Positions 38,916 to 46,471 of a stretch of DNA of 64,000 nt are shown here, piece by piece. The translations under genes were made by a program, and so were the position numbers. Under the pieces are notes generated by a model. That model did no database searches and was not told the origin of the DNA. It saw only the letters and a list, made by a program, of their open reading frames with translations. Positions within the stretch are counted from its first letter, which is position 1. Each line of letters starts with the position of its first letter. The stretch comes from Methanobrevibacter sp. (GTDB taxonomy: Archaea; Methanobacteriota; Methanobacteria; Methanobacteriales; Methanobacteriaceae). The stretch covers positions 1-64,000 of the forward strand of contig JAFRFB010000007.1 of assembly GCA_017434555.1 (NCBI GenBank), read 5' to 3'.

Positions 38916-40165
38916 ATAAACATCTGCATATAGATTACAATAGCCGGAATAATCAGAACTCCCATCAAGTGAGATTTTCCAACTCCCAGATAATGAGGAA
39001 GCATTCCCATTGCAGTTGAAGTGATTAAAGCCAACACCATATAAAAAACAGGGGCCTCATAATAAAAAATGAAAATAAACAATATTAATATTTGAAGCAG
39101 AATGACACCTATTGATAGTTTTTTATAATCAACACCACCCATCAGTTTTGAAAAAGAATCACCTAATTTCAATGCCAAAACAAGAGATACGGACACTGCC
39201 AAAAGAGAAGCAAAAATATAAATTATTAAATGGTTTAAAGTCATTTCAGAGATTAAATAAGACATATATACTGCAATACCACTTCGAGGGTTTCCGATAA
39301 TATAAATTGCCATTAATGAAAAAAGACAATCCGAAATATTTAATCCCGATGTTGCAAGCAAAAAATTAACCGTATCATCGTCATCATTATCACTTGTGCC
39401 GCTTGCAGCCTGTGCAATGACTGTTCCCTGAGCAGGCCCAAATCCCGGCAGAAATCCCAATATTGCACCAGTGATTCCTCCAGCGAAAATACTTTTGAAT
39501 TTATTGAAATCAATGTTTAAATCATAAAATGAATTCTGATGAGGAAGAGTCGAATTATCATTTAAACTGAATAAAATAGTACTGATACCAAATAATCCCG
39601 AAAAGATACACATTAACGTAACTCCTGATGAAATTGGAGTTTGAAAAATCGTCCATCCCAAAATTCCCGAAAGTACAAACAATAAAAGAGACCATAAAAA
39701 GTCCCTATGAGTACTTGTAAGGTTATACGTCAGATAAATTGATGCAAAAAGTAAAATCATCCAGGTGAATGGTTTGGATACTTCATGAAGCATAGGTAAA
39801 ACAATGGAAAATATTGGAAGCATTAAAATCGTAACTAAAATAGCTCCAAAACCGCCGACACATACAATTCTTATAACTTCTTTTGCACGGCCCTGCAATA
39901 CCATTCTGTGACCGGGAAGAATGGATGTGGCAGTTCCTTCTTCCGGAACCCCCAAAAGCATTGAAGGAACGAATTCTATAAGCGCATGAGCGATTGACAT
40001 TGCAACCATCAGTACACAAAGAAATTCCGGACTTAAAAAAGTTAACAAAAATGTTGATGAAGCAAAAAGTATTGCTCCAGCCGTATTTACATGAATGCCC
40101 GGCACCATACCTGTTGTTGTTCCTATTAATATTCCTATAAAACATGCAATTACTAAGTCAAACAT
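38912..40165 (-). CDS. TctA-family permease (tripartite tricarboxylate transporter-like)
   Basis: A 417-aa membrane protein with about ten helices and the two TctA signatures. The N-terminal one is IGTTTGMVPGIHVNTAGAIL and the C-terminal one ILGFLPGFGPAQGTVIAQAASG. Archaeal members are shorter than bacterial TctA (about 500 aa) and lack the usual TctB/TctC partners, as here. The substrate is unknown. Confidence 0.85.
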   Translation of the reverse strand: MFDLVIACFIGILIGTTTGMVPGIHVNTAGAILFASSTFLLTFLSPEFLCVLMVAMSIAHALIEFVPSMLLGVPEEGTATSILPGHRMVLQGRAKEVIRIVCVGGFGAILVTILMLPIFSIVLPMLHEVSKPFTWMILLFASIYLTYNLTSTHRDFLWSLLLFVLSGILGWTIFQTPISSGVTLMCIFSGLFGISTILFSLNDNSTLPHQNSFYDLNIDFNKFKSIFAGGITGAILGFLPGFGPAQGTVIAQAASGTSDNDDDDTVNFLLATSGLNISDCLFSLMAIYIIGNPRSGIAVYMSYLISEMTLNHLIIYIFASLLAVSVSLVLALKLGDSFSKLMGGVDYKKLSIGVILLQILILFIFIFYYEAPVFYMVLALITSTAMGMLPHYLGVGKSHLMGVLIIPAIVIYMQMFI

Positions 40166-40224
40166 AGATATTTAGTGAGTTAAAGTGCTTTTTAAAGCTT
40201 GTTGAAGCCACTGATAAAAATTGT

Positions 40225-40275
40225 CCCCAACCAACAATGTTTATATATAGATATGCACAATGTATATACAAGGAG
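40225..40275 (+). promoter_or_regulatory. promoter and ribosome site of a zinc-ribbon micro-gene
   Basis: A TATA box (TTTATATATAG, about 40231-40241), the palindrome TGTATATACA (40261-40270) and AGGAG (40271-40275) precede the ATG at 40285. Confidence 0.5.
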
Positions 40276-40284
40276 ATGATGATT

Positions 40285-40398
40285 ATGATTACATGTTCAG
40301 TTTGCGGAAGTTTGAATGACCCAACCAATATAATATGTGAAGAATGAGGTTCTGACCTGGTTGACGAATCTGAACTCGAATATTTATATGATGATTAA
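40285..40398 (+). pseudogene. small zinc-ribbon gene interrupted by in-frame TGA
   Basis: From ATG 40285 the frame reads MITCSVCGSLNDPTNIICEE, then TGA (40345-40347), then GSDLVDESELEYLYDD and TAA. A zinc ribbon of the C-x2-C...C-x2-C type would have cysteine exactly where TGA stands. The promoter, ribosome site and downstream frame look intact. It may be a one-base nonsense mutation (TGT/TGC to TGA), a sequencing error or a recoded UGA. Methanobrevibacter is not known to use selenocysteine, so I call it a probable recent pseudogene. Confidence 0.6.
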
Positions 40399-40621
40399 AA
40401 AAAACAAAATTTTTATTCATTTGAATAAGTGAAAAACTTACAAATTTACACTGTTTGGCAATATTAACCACAACCATAAAGTAAAATTAATAAATATTAA
40501 AAATATAACAATATACAAAGAAACTAATTTAATCTCTCATTAGTTTTCATCAACAACTTCTGCGGAGAGAAACTTCAAAAACTTGAATTATGAGAGAATC
40601 GATAATTAGAGGTGAATTTTT
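40399..40621 (+). promoter_or_regulatory. adhesin leader with competing pairings
   Basis: AAACTAAT (40521-40528) can pair with ATTAGTTT (40539-40546). TCTCTCAT (40533-40540) can instead pair perfectly with ATGAGAGA (40590-40597), shortly before the GAGGTGA ribosome site (40610-40616). The pairings overlap and exclude each other. No coding sequence is seen. Confidence 0.4.
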
Positions 40622-43600
40622 TTGAAAAAAATTTATTATATTTTAGCAATATTTATTATTTCTGTTGTTTTTATTGCGCCGATAAGTGCAAGCGATAACC
40701 CGACAGATGCATTAAATTATGAAATTTCTGATTTGCAAAGCAGTAATGATGGAAGTTTCAGTGATTTATCAGATTTAATTCAAAATACTCCAAAAGGAGA
40801 AACATTACAGTTAACAAAGAATTATAAATTCGATAACAATACGGATTTTAGCTATAAAGAGGGTATTGAATTAGATTTTATTACAATTGATGGATCAGGC
40901 AATAGTATTGATGGATCTGGACAAGCAAGAATATTTTACACATTTAATAATGTAACATTAAAAAATCTTAAATTAATTAACGGATTTGGCGATAAAGGTG
41001 GAGCAATTTATTCAAATACTTCAGTTAATTGTGATAATGTAGTTTTCGAAAATAATTCTGCAAAAATTATAGGTGGAGGGATTTATGCATATTATCTTTC
41101 TTTAAATAACTGTACTTTCAATACAAATTATGCAGCTAATGGATCATCCATTTATTTAAATAATAGAGTAGGAGAAATTGATATTCCTGACAGTCTAATT
41201 AATAATAGCATATTCAAGAATATTGATGGCAATAATATATTTATCAATAATACTCCAAAAGATATTAAAATTAATAATTCCATTTTTGAAAATACTATTT
41301 CACAAAACGGAAGAGCAATTTTTTCACAAAGCGCCGGAGCTATAAATATTCATAATACGAAATTTAGAAATCTAAAATCTGGAAATGGAGCGGGATTGCT
41401 TTTATTTTCAACTTCAGCAAAGATTGATAAAAGTGAATTTATAAACTGTTCCAGTTCAAATAATGGTGGAGCAATATTAATTGATGCCTATGCTTCATAC
41501 AATTATATTCAGGAAATGGGCGTCTCATTAACAGTATACAATTCTAATTTTGTTAATTGTTCTGCAAAATTTGGTGGTTCAATTGTTCAAACAGGAGGTC
41601 GTATATTAATTAATGAATCCAATTTTGAGAACAATTTTGTATCAAATAAAGGTGGCACAATATATACCTCACTTTTAACCTCAGCAATTGTTGAAAATTC
41701 TACTTTTAAAGATAACAAAGCAAATTTCACATTTGGAGATTATTCACCTAATGGCGGAGCAATATACACTTTATTTAATCCTGTTTTAATTAATAACTCA
41801 AAATTTATTAATAACTCAAATGGTGCAATATATTCCAATGAATGTGATTTTAATGTGACTAACTGCCAATTTGACAATAATATCGAAGCTATTCACAGTT
41901 ATTATCCAAAATCATTGAGTTTAACTAATAACACTTTAAATAATGACATATTAATTGAAAACGATACTAATATGGATTATCATCTCATTATAAGCAATAA
42001 AGCTCTTGAAATAAAACTAGTCAATAACACGATTAATGTTGAAAATCTCCCTTCACGTTTTGATTTACGTGATTGGGGATGGGAAACATCAGTTAAAGAC
42101 CAGTCCATAACTTCAGGTTGTTGGGCTTTTACAGCAATATCTGCATTAGAATCCAATATCCGAAAAGCAACAGGATTACAATACAATGCTTCAACAAGGA
42201 ATATGCACAGAACCATGTCTGCATTTTCCGAATATGGAAACAGCATTCATCCGGACGGAGTTAATGATACGGGAACCCCAATTGACTATCTGGTTAGTTG
42301 GGTGGGTCCTATCCAATATGACATAGACCCTACAGACAACTATGCAAAAATTGATAGCTTAGTATGGCTTGATGAAAGCTTGCATATTCAGGATGTCATG
42401 TTAATAAGAGGTCAAAAACATAATTTAACAGTAGATGAGATTAAAAGGATATTAATAGAATACGGAGCAATTTCTAGTGAGTATTCCTTTGATCCAACGC
42501 CACCAAATTATAACATTAAAACATTTGCATCATATACAAATGAATCTGTTAAAGGCTCCCATGCCATGACACTTATAGGATGGGATGACAATTTCTCTAA
42601 AAGCAACTTCTACAGGACACCTCCGGGAGACGGTGCATGGATTTATAAAAACAGTTATGGTAGCGATAAGAATTATGATGATAAGGGATATATTTATGTT
42701 TCATATTATGATGCCGACGTATTGGCTGATGATAGCTCTTTTGTAGTTTTATTTGAAAATATTGAAAATTATACCACAAATTATCAGACAGACTTCGGAG
42801 GAAAACTTAACCTTTTGAACTCCACTTCAGATTACTCCTACAAAAATACATATCAGGCCAGAGGAAATGAACTAATCAGTGCTGTTGGAACCTATTTAAA
42901 TGATGAAAATGAAGAGTATACTCTTGAAATATATGTGAATGGAGAGTTAAAATTAATGCAAACAGGATTAGCTCCATTTTATGGATACCATACAATAAAA
43001 TTAAACCAGGAAATTCCTGTTAGAACCGGAGATAATTTCACCGCAGTCATGAAAGCACATTCAATACCTATAATCGAAGATACAAGAATGAACTTTAAAG
43101 AAAATATTTCTTTTGCAGATTACGGTAATGGATGGGTAGATTTGGCTAAAGAAAGAAAAACTACTACATTAAAGGTTTATACAAAAGATCTTGTCTTATA
43201 CACTGAAGATTTGGTAAAAATTTATAAAAATGAATCCAAATTTCTTGCTTTGACAGATTGTATTAATGAAACTGTATGCTTTGAAATCAATGGCATAACA
43301 TATAATAGAACTACCGACGATAAGGGTATTGCTCGAATTGCCATTAACTTAAATCCTGGCAACTATACTATTAAAACTACATTTAACGGAACTACTGTTG
43401 AAAATAACATTGAAGTTCTTCCAACATTAATTGCAGATAATTTAGTTAAATATTATAAAAACGAATCCCAGTTCTACATTTCATTAATAGATGGTGAAGG
43501 AAATCCAGTAAGCCAAGTCAATATTACCATGAACATAAACGGAGTATTCTACAATAGATTAACTAATGAAAATGGAACTGCAAAGCTAAACATTAATTTG

Positions 43601-43933
43601 GAACCTGGAGAGTATATTTTAACAGCAACCGATCCTTTAACTGGCCTTCAAATGTCATATAGCATTACTGTATTGCCTGTATTGACTGGAAAAGATTTGG
43701 AAATGTCTTATAAAGACGGCTCAAAATTTGAAGCAAAACTAGTTGATGGAACAGGCCAAGCTTTAAGTGGCGAAAGCATTACATTCAACATCAATGGAGT
43801 ATTTTACAATAGAACTACTGATGAAAATGGAATTGCTCGCTTAAACATTAATTTAATGGCTGGAGAATATATTATAACTTCAATGTATTCAAATAACGCT
43901 AGAATTTCAAATAAAATAACAATATCAAGTTGA
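40622..43933 (+). CDS. adhesin-like surface protein with beta-helix, papain-like domain and Ig-like repeats
   Basis: A 1103-aa exported protein. A signal peptide (KKIYYILAIFIISVVFIAPISASD) comes first. Residues about 80-465 form a right-handed beta-helix of the adhesin-like type (repeats such as GGAIYSN, NNSAKIIGGGIYAY). Residues about 475-705 are a C1 (papain-like) peptidase: FDLRDWG, catalytic Cys in TSGCWAF, His in GSHAMTLIGWDD, Asn in WIYKNSYGSD. Three Ig-like repeats follow (residues about 850-1103, each with TDDxGIARxxINLxPGxY). Many N-x-S/T sequons are present. The start is TTG with GAGGTGA upstream. It probably sits on the pseudomurein wall and contacts other gut microbes or substrates. 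Confidence 0.88.
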   Translation: MKKIYYILAIFIISVVFIAPISASDNPTDALNYEISDLQSSNDGSFSDLSDLIQNTPKGETLQLTKNYKFDNNTDFSYKEGIELDFITIDGSGNSIDGSGQARIFYTFNNVTLKNLKLINGFGDKGGAIYSNTSVNCDNVVFENNSAKIIGGGIYAYYLSLNNCTFNTNYAANGSSIYLNNRVGEIDIPDSLINNSIFKNIDGNNIFINNTPKDIKINNSIFENTISQNGRAIFSQSAGAINIHNTKFRNLKSGNGAGLLLFSTSAKIDKSEFINCSSSNNGGAILIDAYASYNYIQEMGVSLTVYNSNFVNCSAKFGGSIVQTGGRILINESNFENNFVSNKGGTIYTSLLTSAIVENSTFKDNKANFTFGDYSPNGGAIYTLFNPVLINNSKFINNSNGAIYSNECDFNVTNCQFDNNIEAIHSYYPKSLSLTNNTLNNDILIENDTNMDYHLIISNKALEIKLVNNTINVENLPSRFDLRDWGWETSVKDQSITSGCWAFTAISALESNIRKATGLQYNASTRNMHRTMSAFSEYGNSIHPDGVNDTGTPIDYLVSWVGPIQYDIDPTDNYAKIDSLVWLDESLHIQDVMLIRGQKHNLTVDEIKRILIEYGAISSEYSFDPTPPNYNIKTFASYTNESVKGSHAMTLIGWDDNFSKSNFYRTPPGDGAWIYKNSYGSDKNYDDKGYIYVSYYDADVLADDSSFVVLFENIENYTTNYQTDFGGKLNLLNSTSDYSYKNTYQARGNELISAVGTYLNDENEEYTLEIYVNGELKLMQTGLAPFYGYHTIKLNQEIPVRTGDNFTAVMKAHSIPIIEDTRMNFKENISFADYGNGWVDLAKERKTTTLKVYTKDLVLYTEDLVKIYKNESKFLALTDCINETVCFEINGITYNRTTDDKGIARIAINLNPGNYTIKTTFNGTTVENNIEVLPTLIADNLVKYYKNESQFYISLIDGEGNPVSQVNITMNINGVFYNRLTNENGTAKLNINLEPGEYILTATDPLTGLQMSYSITVLPVLTGKDLEMSYKDGSKFEAKLVDGTGQALSGESITFNINGVFYNRTTDENGIARLNINLMAGEYIITSMYSNNARISNKITISS

Positions 43934-43957
43934 GATTCTATCTCAACCCTTTTTTCT
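43929..43957 (+). terminator. hairpin terminator between convergent adhesin and marR genes
   Basis: GTTGAGAT (43929-43936) pairs with ATCTCAAC (43940-43947) around a 3-nt loop, followed by CCCTTTTTT. Confidence 0.75.
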
Positions 43958-43959
43958 AT

Positions 43960-44421
43960 TTAAAAGGTATTTCTGTTGAAATTCAATGATTTCATGGATA
44001 ATTTGGATAATAACTCCATCAATTCATCACGATTTAAATCCAATTCCTCACAAATCATTGCATCCCATTCAAGTTCCTTTTCTTCTAAAAATTTAGCGGT
44101 TTTCAAACCTTCATCAGTTAATGTAGTAATATATTCCCTTTTATTATTCGGATTAATTTCTCTTTTAATCAAGCTTTTCTTTTCGAATTCGGAAAATGTT
44201 CTGGAAACGCCACTGCGGTTCATAAAACACGCTTTTGCAATGTCTGACTGGTTAACATCAGGTTCATAATAGAGCAGCATGAACATGTAGTATTGAGAAT
44301 AAGATATTTCCGTTTCCTTTTTAAGAAATTGATTCAGATAATAGTCATGAGTTTCCTTAAGTGAAATTAAATGATTTAAAATGAATGGTGAATTGTTTAT
44401 AATATCTTCGTAATTTTTCAT
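43960..44421 (-). CDS. MarR-family transcriptional regulator
   Basis: A 153-aa winged-helix protein with VNQSDIAKACFMNRSGVSRTFSEFEKKSLIKREINPNNKREYITTLTDEG, the recognition helix and wing of MarR regulators, flanked by dimerisation helices. It has its own promoter with a perfect palindrome and may repress itself. The neighbouring adhesin, which is convergent, is a possible but unproven target. Confidence 0.88.
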   Translation of the reverse strand: MKNYEDIINNSPFILNHLISLKETHDYYLNQFLKKETEISYSQYYMFMLLYYEPDVNQSDIAKACFMNRSGVSRTFSEFEKKSLIKREINPNNKREYITTLTDEGLKTAKFLEEKELEWDAMICEELDLNRDELMELLSKLSMKSLNFNRNTF

Positions 44422-44444
44422 ATTATCACAATCAATAATATGAA

Positions 44445-44477
44445 TATTAAAGTATATAAATGTTGCTTAAAGCAACA
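44445..44477 (-). promoter_or_regulatory. marR promoter with palindromic operator
   Basis: TGTTGCTT (44461-44468) and AAGCAACA (44470-44477) form a perfect palindrome around one A. On the minus strand it lies directly upstream of a TATA box (TTTATATACT, about 44449-44458), a good place for an autoregulatory MarR site. Confidence 0.6.
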
Positions 44478-44514
44478 ATTTTTCAATTAAAAAATAAAAA
44501 AGAATATGAAAGAT

Positions 44515-44784
44515 TTACATTAATCTTCCAATACCAGTAATTTCAATACTAGCTACGTCATCTAAACCAGAGATGAATTCTTCGGTAGATTCAGTTCCGC
44601 CTTCACCGTCTTCAATAGTGAAGTTTAAAATTAAAGCTACTAAACCAAATGCGATTGGTTCTTCAGAAATGTTTTGGAATTCAGCATCTTCTGGTAAACC
44701 GTTTTCAATAGTTTCTTTTAATGCATCTAAGTCTACTTCAGGACTTTCAGGCATAATTTTCATAGTTGCTAATACTTCAGCCAT
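44515..44784 (-). CDS. archaeal elongation factor 1-beta
   Basis: An 89-aa guanine-nucleotide exchange factor for aEF-1A. The sequence MAEVLATMKIMPESPEVDLDALKE...EEPIAFGLVALILNFTIEDGEGG...DDVASIEITGIGRLM matches the family over its full length. It follows a small zinc-ribbon gene by 19 bp, the usual archaeal arrangement. Confidence 0.95.
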   Translation of the reverse strand: MAEVLATMKIMPESPEVDLDALKETIENGLPEDAEFQNISEEPIAFGLVALILNFTIEDGEGGTESTEEFISGLDDVASIEITGIGRLM

Positions 44785-44803
44785 TTAAATTCCTCCAATT
44801 AAT

Positions 44804-44965
44804 TTAAGGACCTTCAAATCCACATTCACATTTGTAAGCGTGACCAAAGGTACGACATTTTTCACATCTTGCGATTTTTGCTCCACATTCTGGACATTCG
44901 AATTCAACGAATGGACCAGTTAATGGAATTTCTTGTTTACATGAAATACATTCTACTTCTTTCAT
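44804..44965 (-). CDS. small zinc-ribbon RNA-binding protein (HVO_2753-like)
   Basis: A 53-aa protein with four C-x2-C-type knuckles: CISCKQEIP, CPECGAKI, CEKCRTFGH and CECGFEGP. The IPLTGPFVEF and CEKCRTFG segments are hallmarks of the archaeal family encoded next to EF-1beta, thought to bind RNA. The start ATG is 1 bp after the stop of the MfnE gene. Confidence 0.88.
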   Translation of the reverse strand: MKEVECISCKQEIPLTGPFVEFECPECGAKIARCEKCRTFGHAYKCECGFEGP

Positions 44966-45640
44966 CTAATCACCTATTATTAGTGTGTAATCGAAATTGT
45001 AATCATTTATATTATCATCAATAAGAGATAAAACCCTTTCAGGATACATTCCATTTACAACATAACAATTAGTCCCGAATTCAATCAAAAGAGAAGGCAA
45101 CATTAAATCAATTGATGACTCTTCAAAAGTTAGTAGTTTTTTAGCATCAATTTTATTAATAAATTTTGAACCTTCCTCACTAGGTTCTCGGGTATATATA
45201 CCATTTACATTTGTTACTATTAAAAGGTTTGCATTTAAAGAGTGTGAAACATAAGCTGCAATTGAATCTGAAGTCACATCCCATGAACATTCAAAGGGAT
45301 CTTCTTTTTTTAAAAAATCAGAAACGACAAAAATCGGAGTTAAATTTTCATCAGATATTTTTTGAGCTTCCTCAATGGAATATGCTAATTTTGCAGAATC
45401 CACCTTATCATTTACCAGCTTTGCAAGAATATCCATACAATCTATTGCAGTATAATGAGTGACTTCAGCAGAAAAATTTTGATGAGAGTCATATTTACGA
45501 ATAAGATTTGCAAACTCACCACCACCCAAAATAATTAAAGAATTGGTGTTTTTTAACTTTTTTGCCATTTCAATAGCATAATCTGGAAATAAACTTCCCC
45601 CAATTTTTACAACCTGTTTTATGATATTAATCACACCCAC
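44966..45640 (-). CDS. mfnE: methanofuran-biosynthesis kinase MfnE (amino acid kinase family)
   Basis: A 224-aa small archaeal amino acid kinase (COG2054 type). VVKIGGSLFPDYA, LIILGGGEFANLIRKY, DCMDILAKLV and ANLLIVTNVNGIYTREP form the nucleotide and phosphate sites. In methanogens this family phosphorylates the aminomethylfuran precursor of methanofuran. Two in-frame GTG codons (45640 and 45634) lie within or close to GGGTGTGAT, so the exact start is uncertain. It is in one transcript with the zinc-ribbon and EF-1beta genes. Confidence 0.75.
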   Translation of the reverse strand: MGVINIIKQVVKIGGSLFPDYAIEMAKKLKNTNSLIILGGGEFANLIRKYDSHQNFSAEVTHYTAIDCMDILAKLVNDKVDSAKLAYSIEEAQKISDENLTPIFVVSDFLKKEDPFECSWDVTSDSIAAYVSHSLNANLLIVTNVNGIYTREPSEEGSKFINKIDAKKLLTFEESSIDLMLPSLLIEFGTNCYVVNGMYPERVLSLIDDNINDYNFDYTLIIGD

Positions 45641-45679
45641 GTTTAATTAAAAATAGCCATCATTAAAATGATACTTGAC

Positions 45680-46018
45680 TCATAAAAGTTTTAAATCCCC
45701 AGTCACTTCGTCAATAATTTCATCTTCATCAGGCCCGATTGCCAAAACAGTAACGCTTGATGTAGGTATCTGGGTCCTTCCAGCATCAACTACCAAATAA
45801 TTGGTTAAACCTTTTTCATCAGCATGTCTTTTCAAAGCTAATAACTCATCTACAGTCTGTACTTTACAAACCACTTTAGCATAAGCCTCATTTTCCCATT
45901 TTCTAATCTTTTCCTTACTTGATTTTTTATAAGACCCAATAGATCCATGACAACACTGGGCGGCAATTTTTCCCTTGCCCATTTTCAAATCTGTTCTTAC
46001 GACCATAACTTGCTTCAT
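45680..46018 (-). CDS. pth2: peptidyl-tRNA hydrolase, Pth2 type
   Basis: A 112-aa Pth2 with MKQVMVVRTDLKMGKGKIAAQCCHGSIGSY at the N terminus and TQIPTSSVTVLAIGPDEDEIIDEVTGDLKLL at the C terminus. It frees tRNA from stalled peptidyl-tRNA. The ATG at 46018 is the family start; the longer reading from 46051 adds unconserved residues. This is the last clear host gene before the prophage. Confidence 0.93.
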   Translation of the reverse strand: MKQVMVVRTDLKMGKGKIAAQCCHGSIGSYKKSSKEKIRKWENEAYAKVVCKVQTVDELLALKRHADEKGLTNYLVVDAGRTQIPTSSVTVLAIGPDEDEIIDEVTGDLKLL

Positions 46019-46277
46019 TAAACAACATCCACTTTTTCTAAACTCTCTCAAATAAGATATATGAAATTCTTAATATAAAAATACTATAGCACCATAAATT
46101 TAATAAACTTTATCAAAAAATTTCACATGAAAAATAACATAAAAAAATAGGCCAGAAACATCATAAAAAATGTTCCTGGCCCATCAAAAAATAAAGGAGG
46201 AAAAAAATGGTCGCTTATTCCACTAAAAAAACTCTCCTCCTACACAATAAAATGTAATCATAGGAGAACCCATTTTA
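46019..46277. other. host-prophage junction with hairpins and a 16-codon ORF
   Basis: Contents from left to right: the pth2 promoter (minus-strand TTTTTATATTAAG, about 46070-46083); a hairpin GGCCAGAAACAT/ATGTTCCTGGCC (46150-46181); a plus-strand AAAGGAGG ribosome site with a 16-codon ORF from ATG 46207; and a stem AATAAAATG/CATTTTATT that, read on the minus strand, follows the last prophage gene and precedes a T-run. The prophage end must lie in or near this segment, but no attachment repeat can be identified. Confidence 0.5.
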
Positions 46278-46466
46278 TTATTGTACAAAATCCTCATACA
46301 CTTTCTTAGACTCATCAGGAATATCATGTTCATGTCGAAGTTGATTTAACTTAATCTGTTCATCAAGAATTTCATCAGTTAAACCCTCTTCAGCATAGCG
46401 CTTATTTAAAACTCTTTGTTGATTACGTAACTGCACTTCTAATTTAGTTCTTTCAATATCATCCAT
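46278..46466 (-). CDS. small helical prophage protein
   Basis: A 62-aa acidic and basic helical protein (MDDIERTKLEVQLRNQQRVLNKRYAEEGLTDE...), probably a coiled coil. The ATG at 46466 is chosen because GGGTGAT (46472-46478) precedes it and lies in the end of the lysin gene. Coupled to the lysin gene, it could modulate lysis, but it has no membrane segment and is not a typical holin. No family is recognised. Confidence 0.6.
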   Translation of the reverse strand: MDDIERTKLEVQLRNQQRVLNKRYAEEGLTDEILDEQIKLNQLRHEHDIPDESKKVYEDFVQ

Positions 46467-46471
46467 TTCAA

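Noticed and set aside
40289-40477. 62-codon minus-strand frame opposite the zinc-ribbon micro-gene
   Set aside because: It has no ribosome-binding site or family features, while the plus strand has a promoter, a ribosome site and a clear zinc-ribbon pattern.
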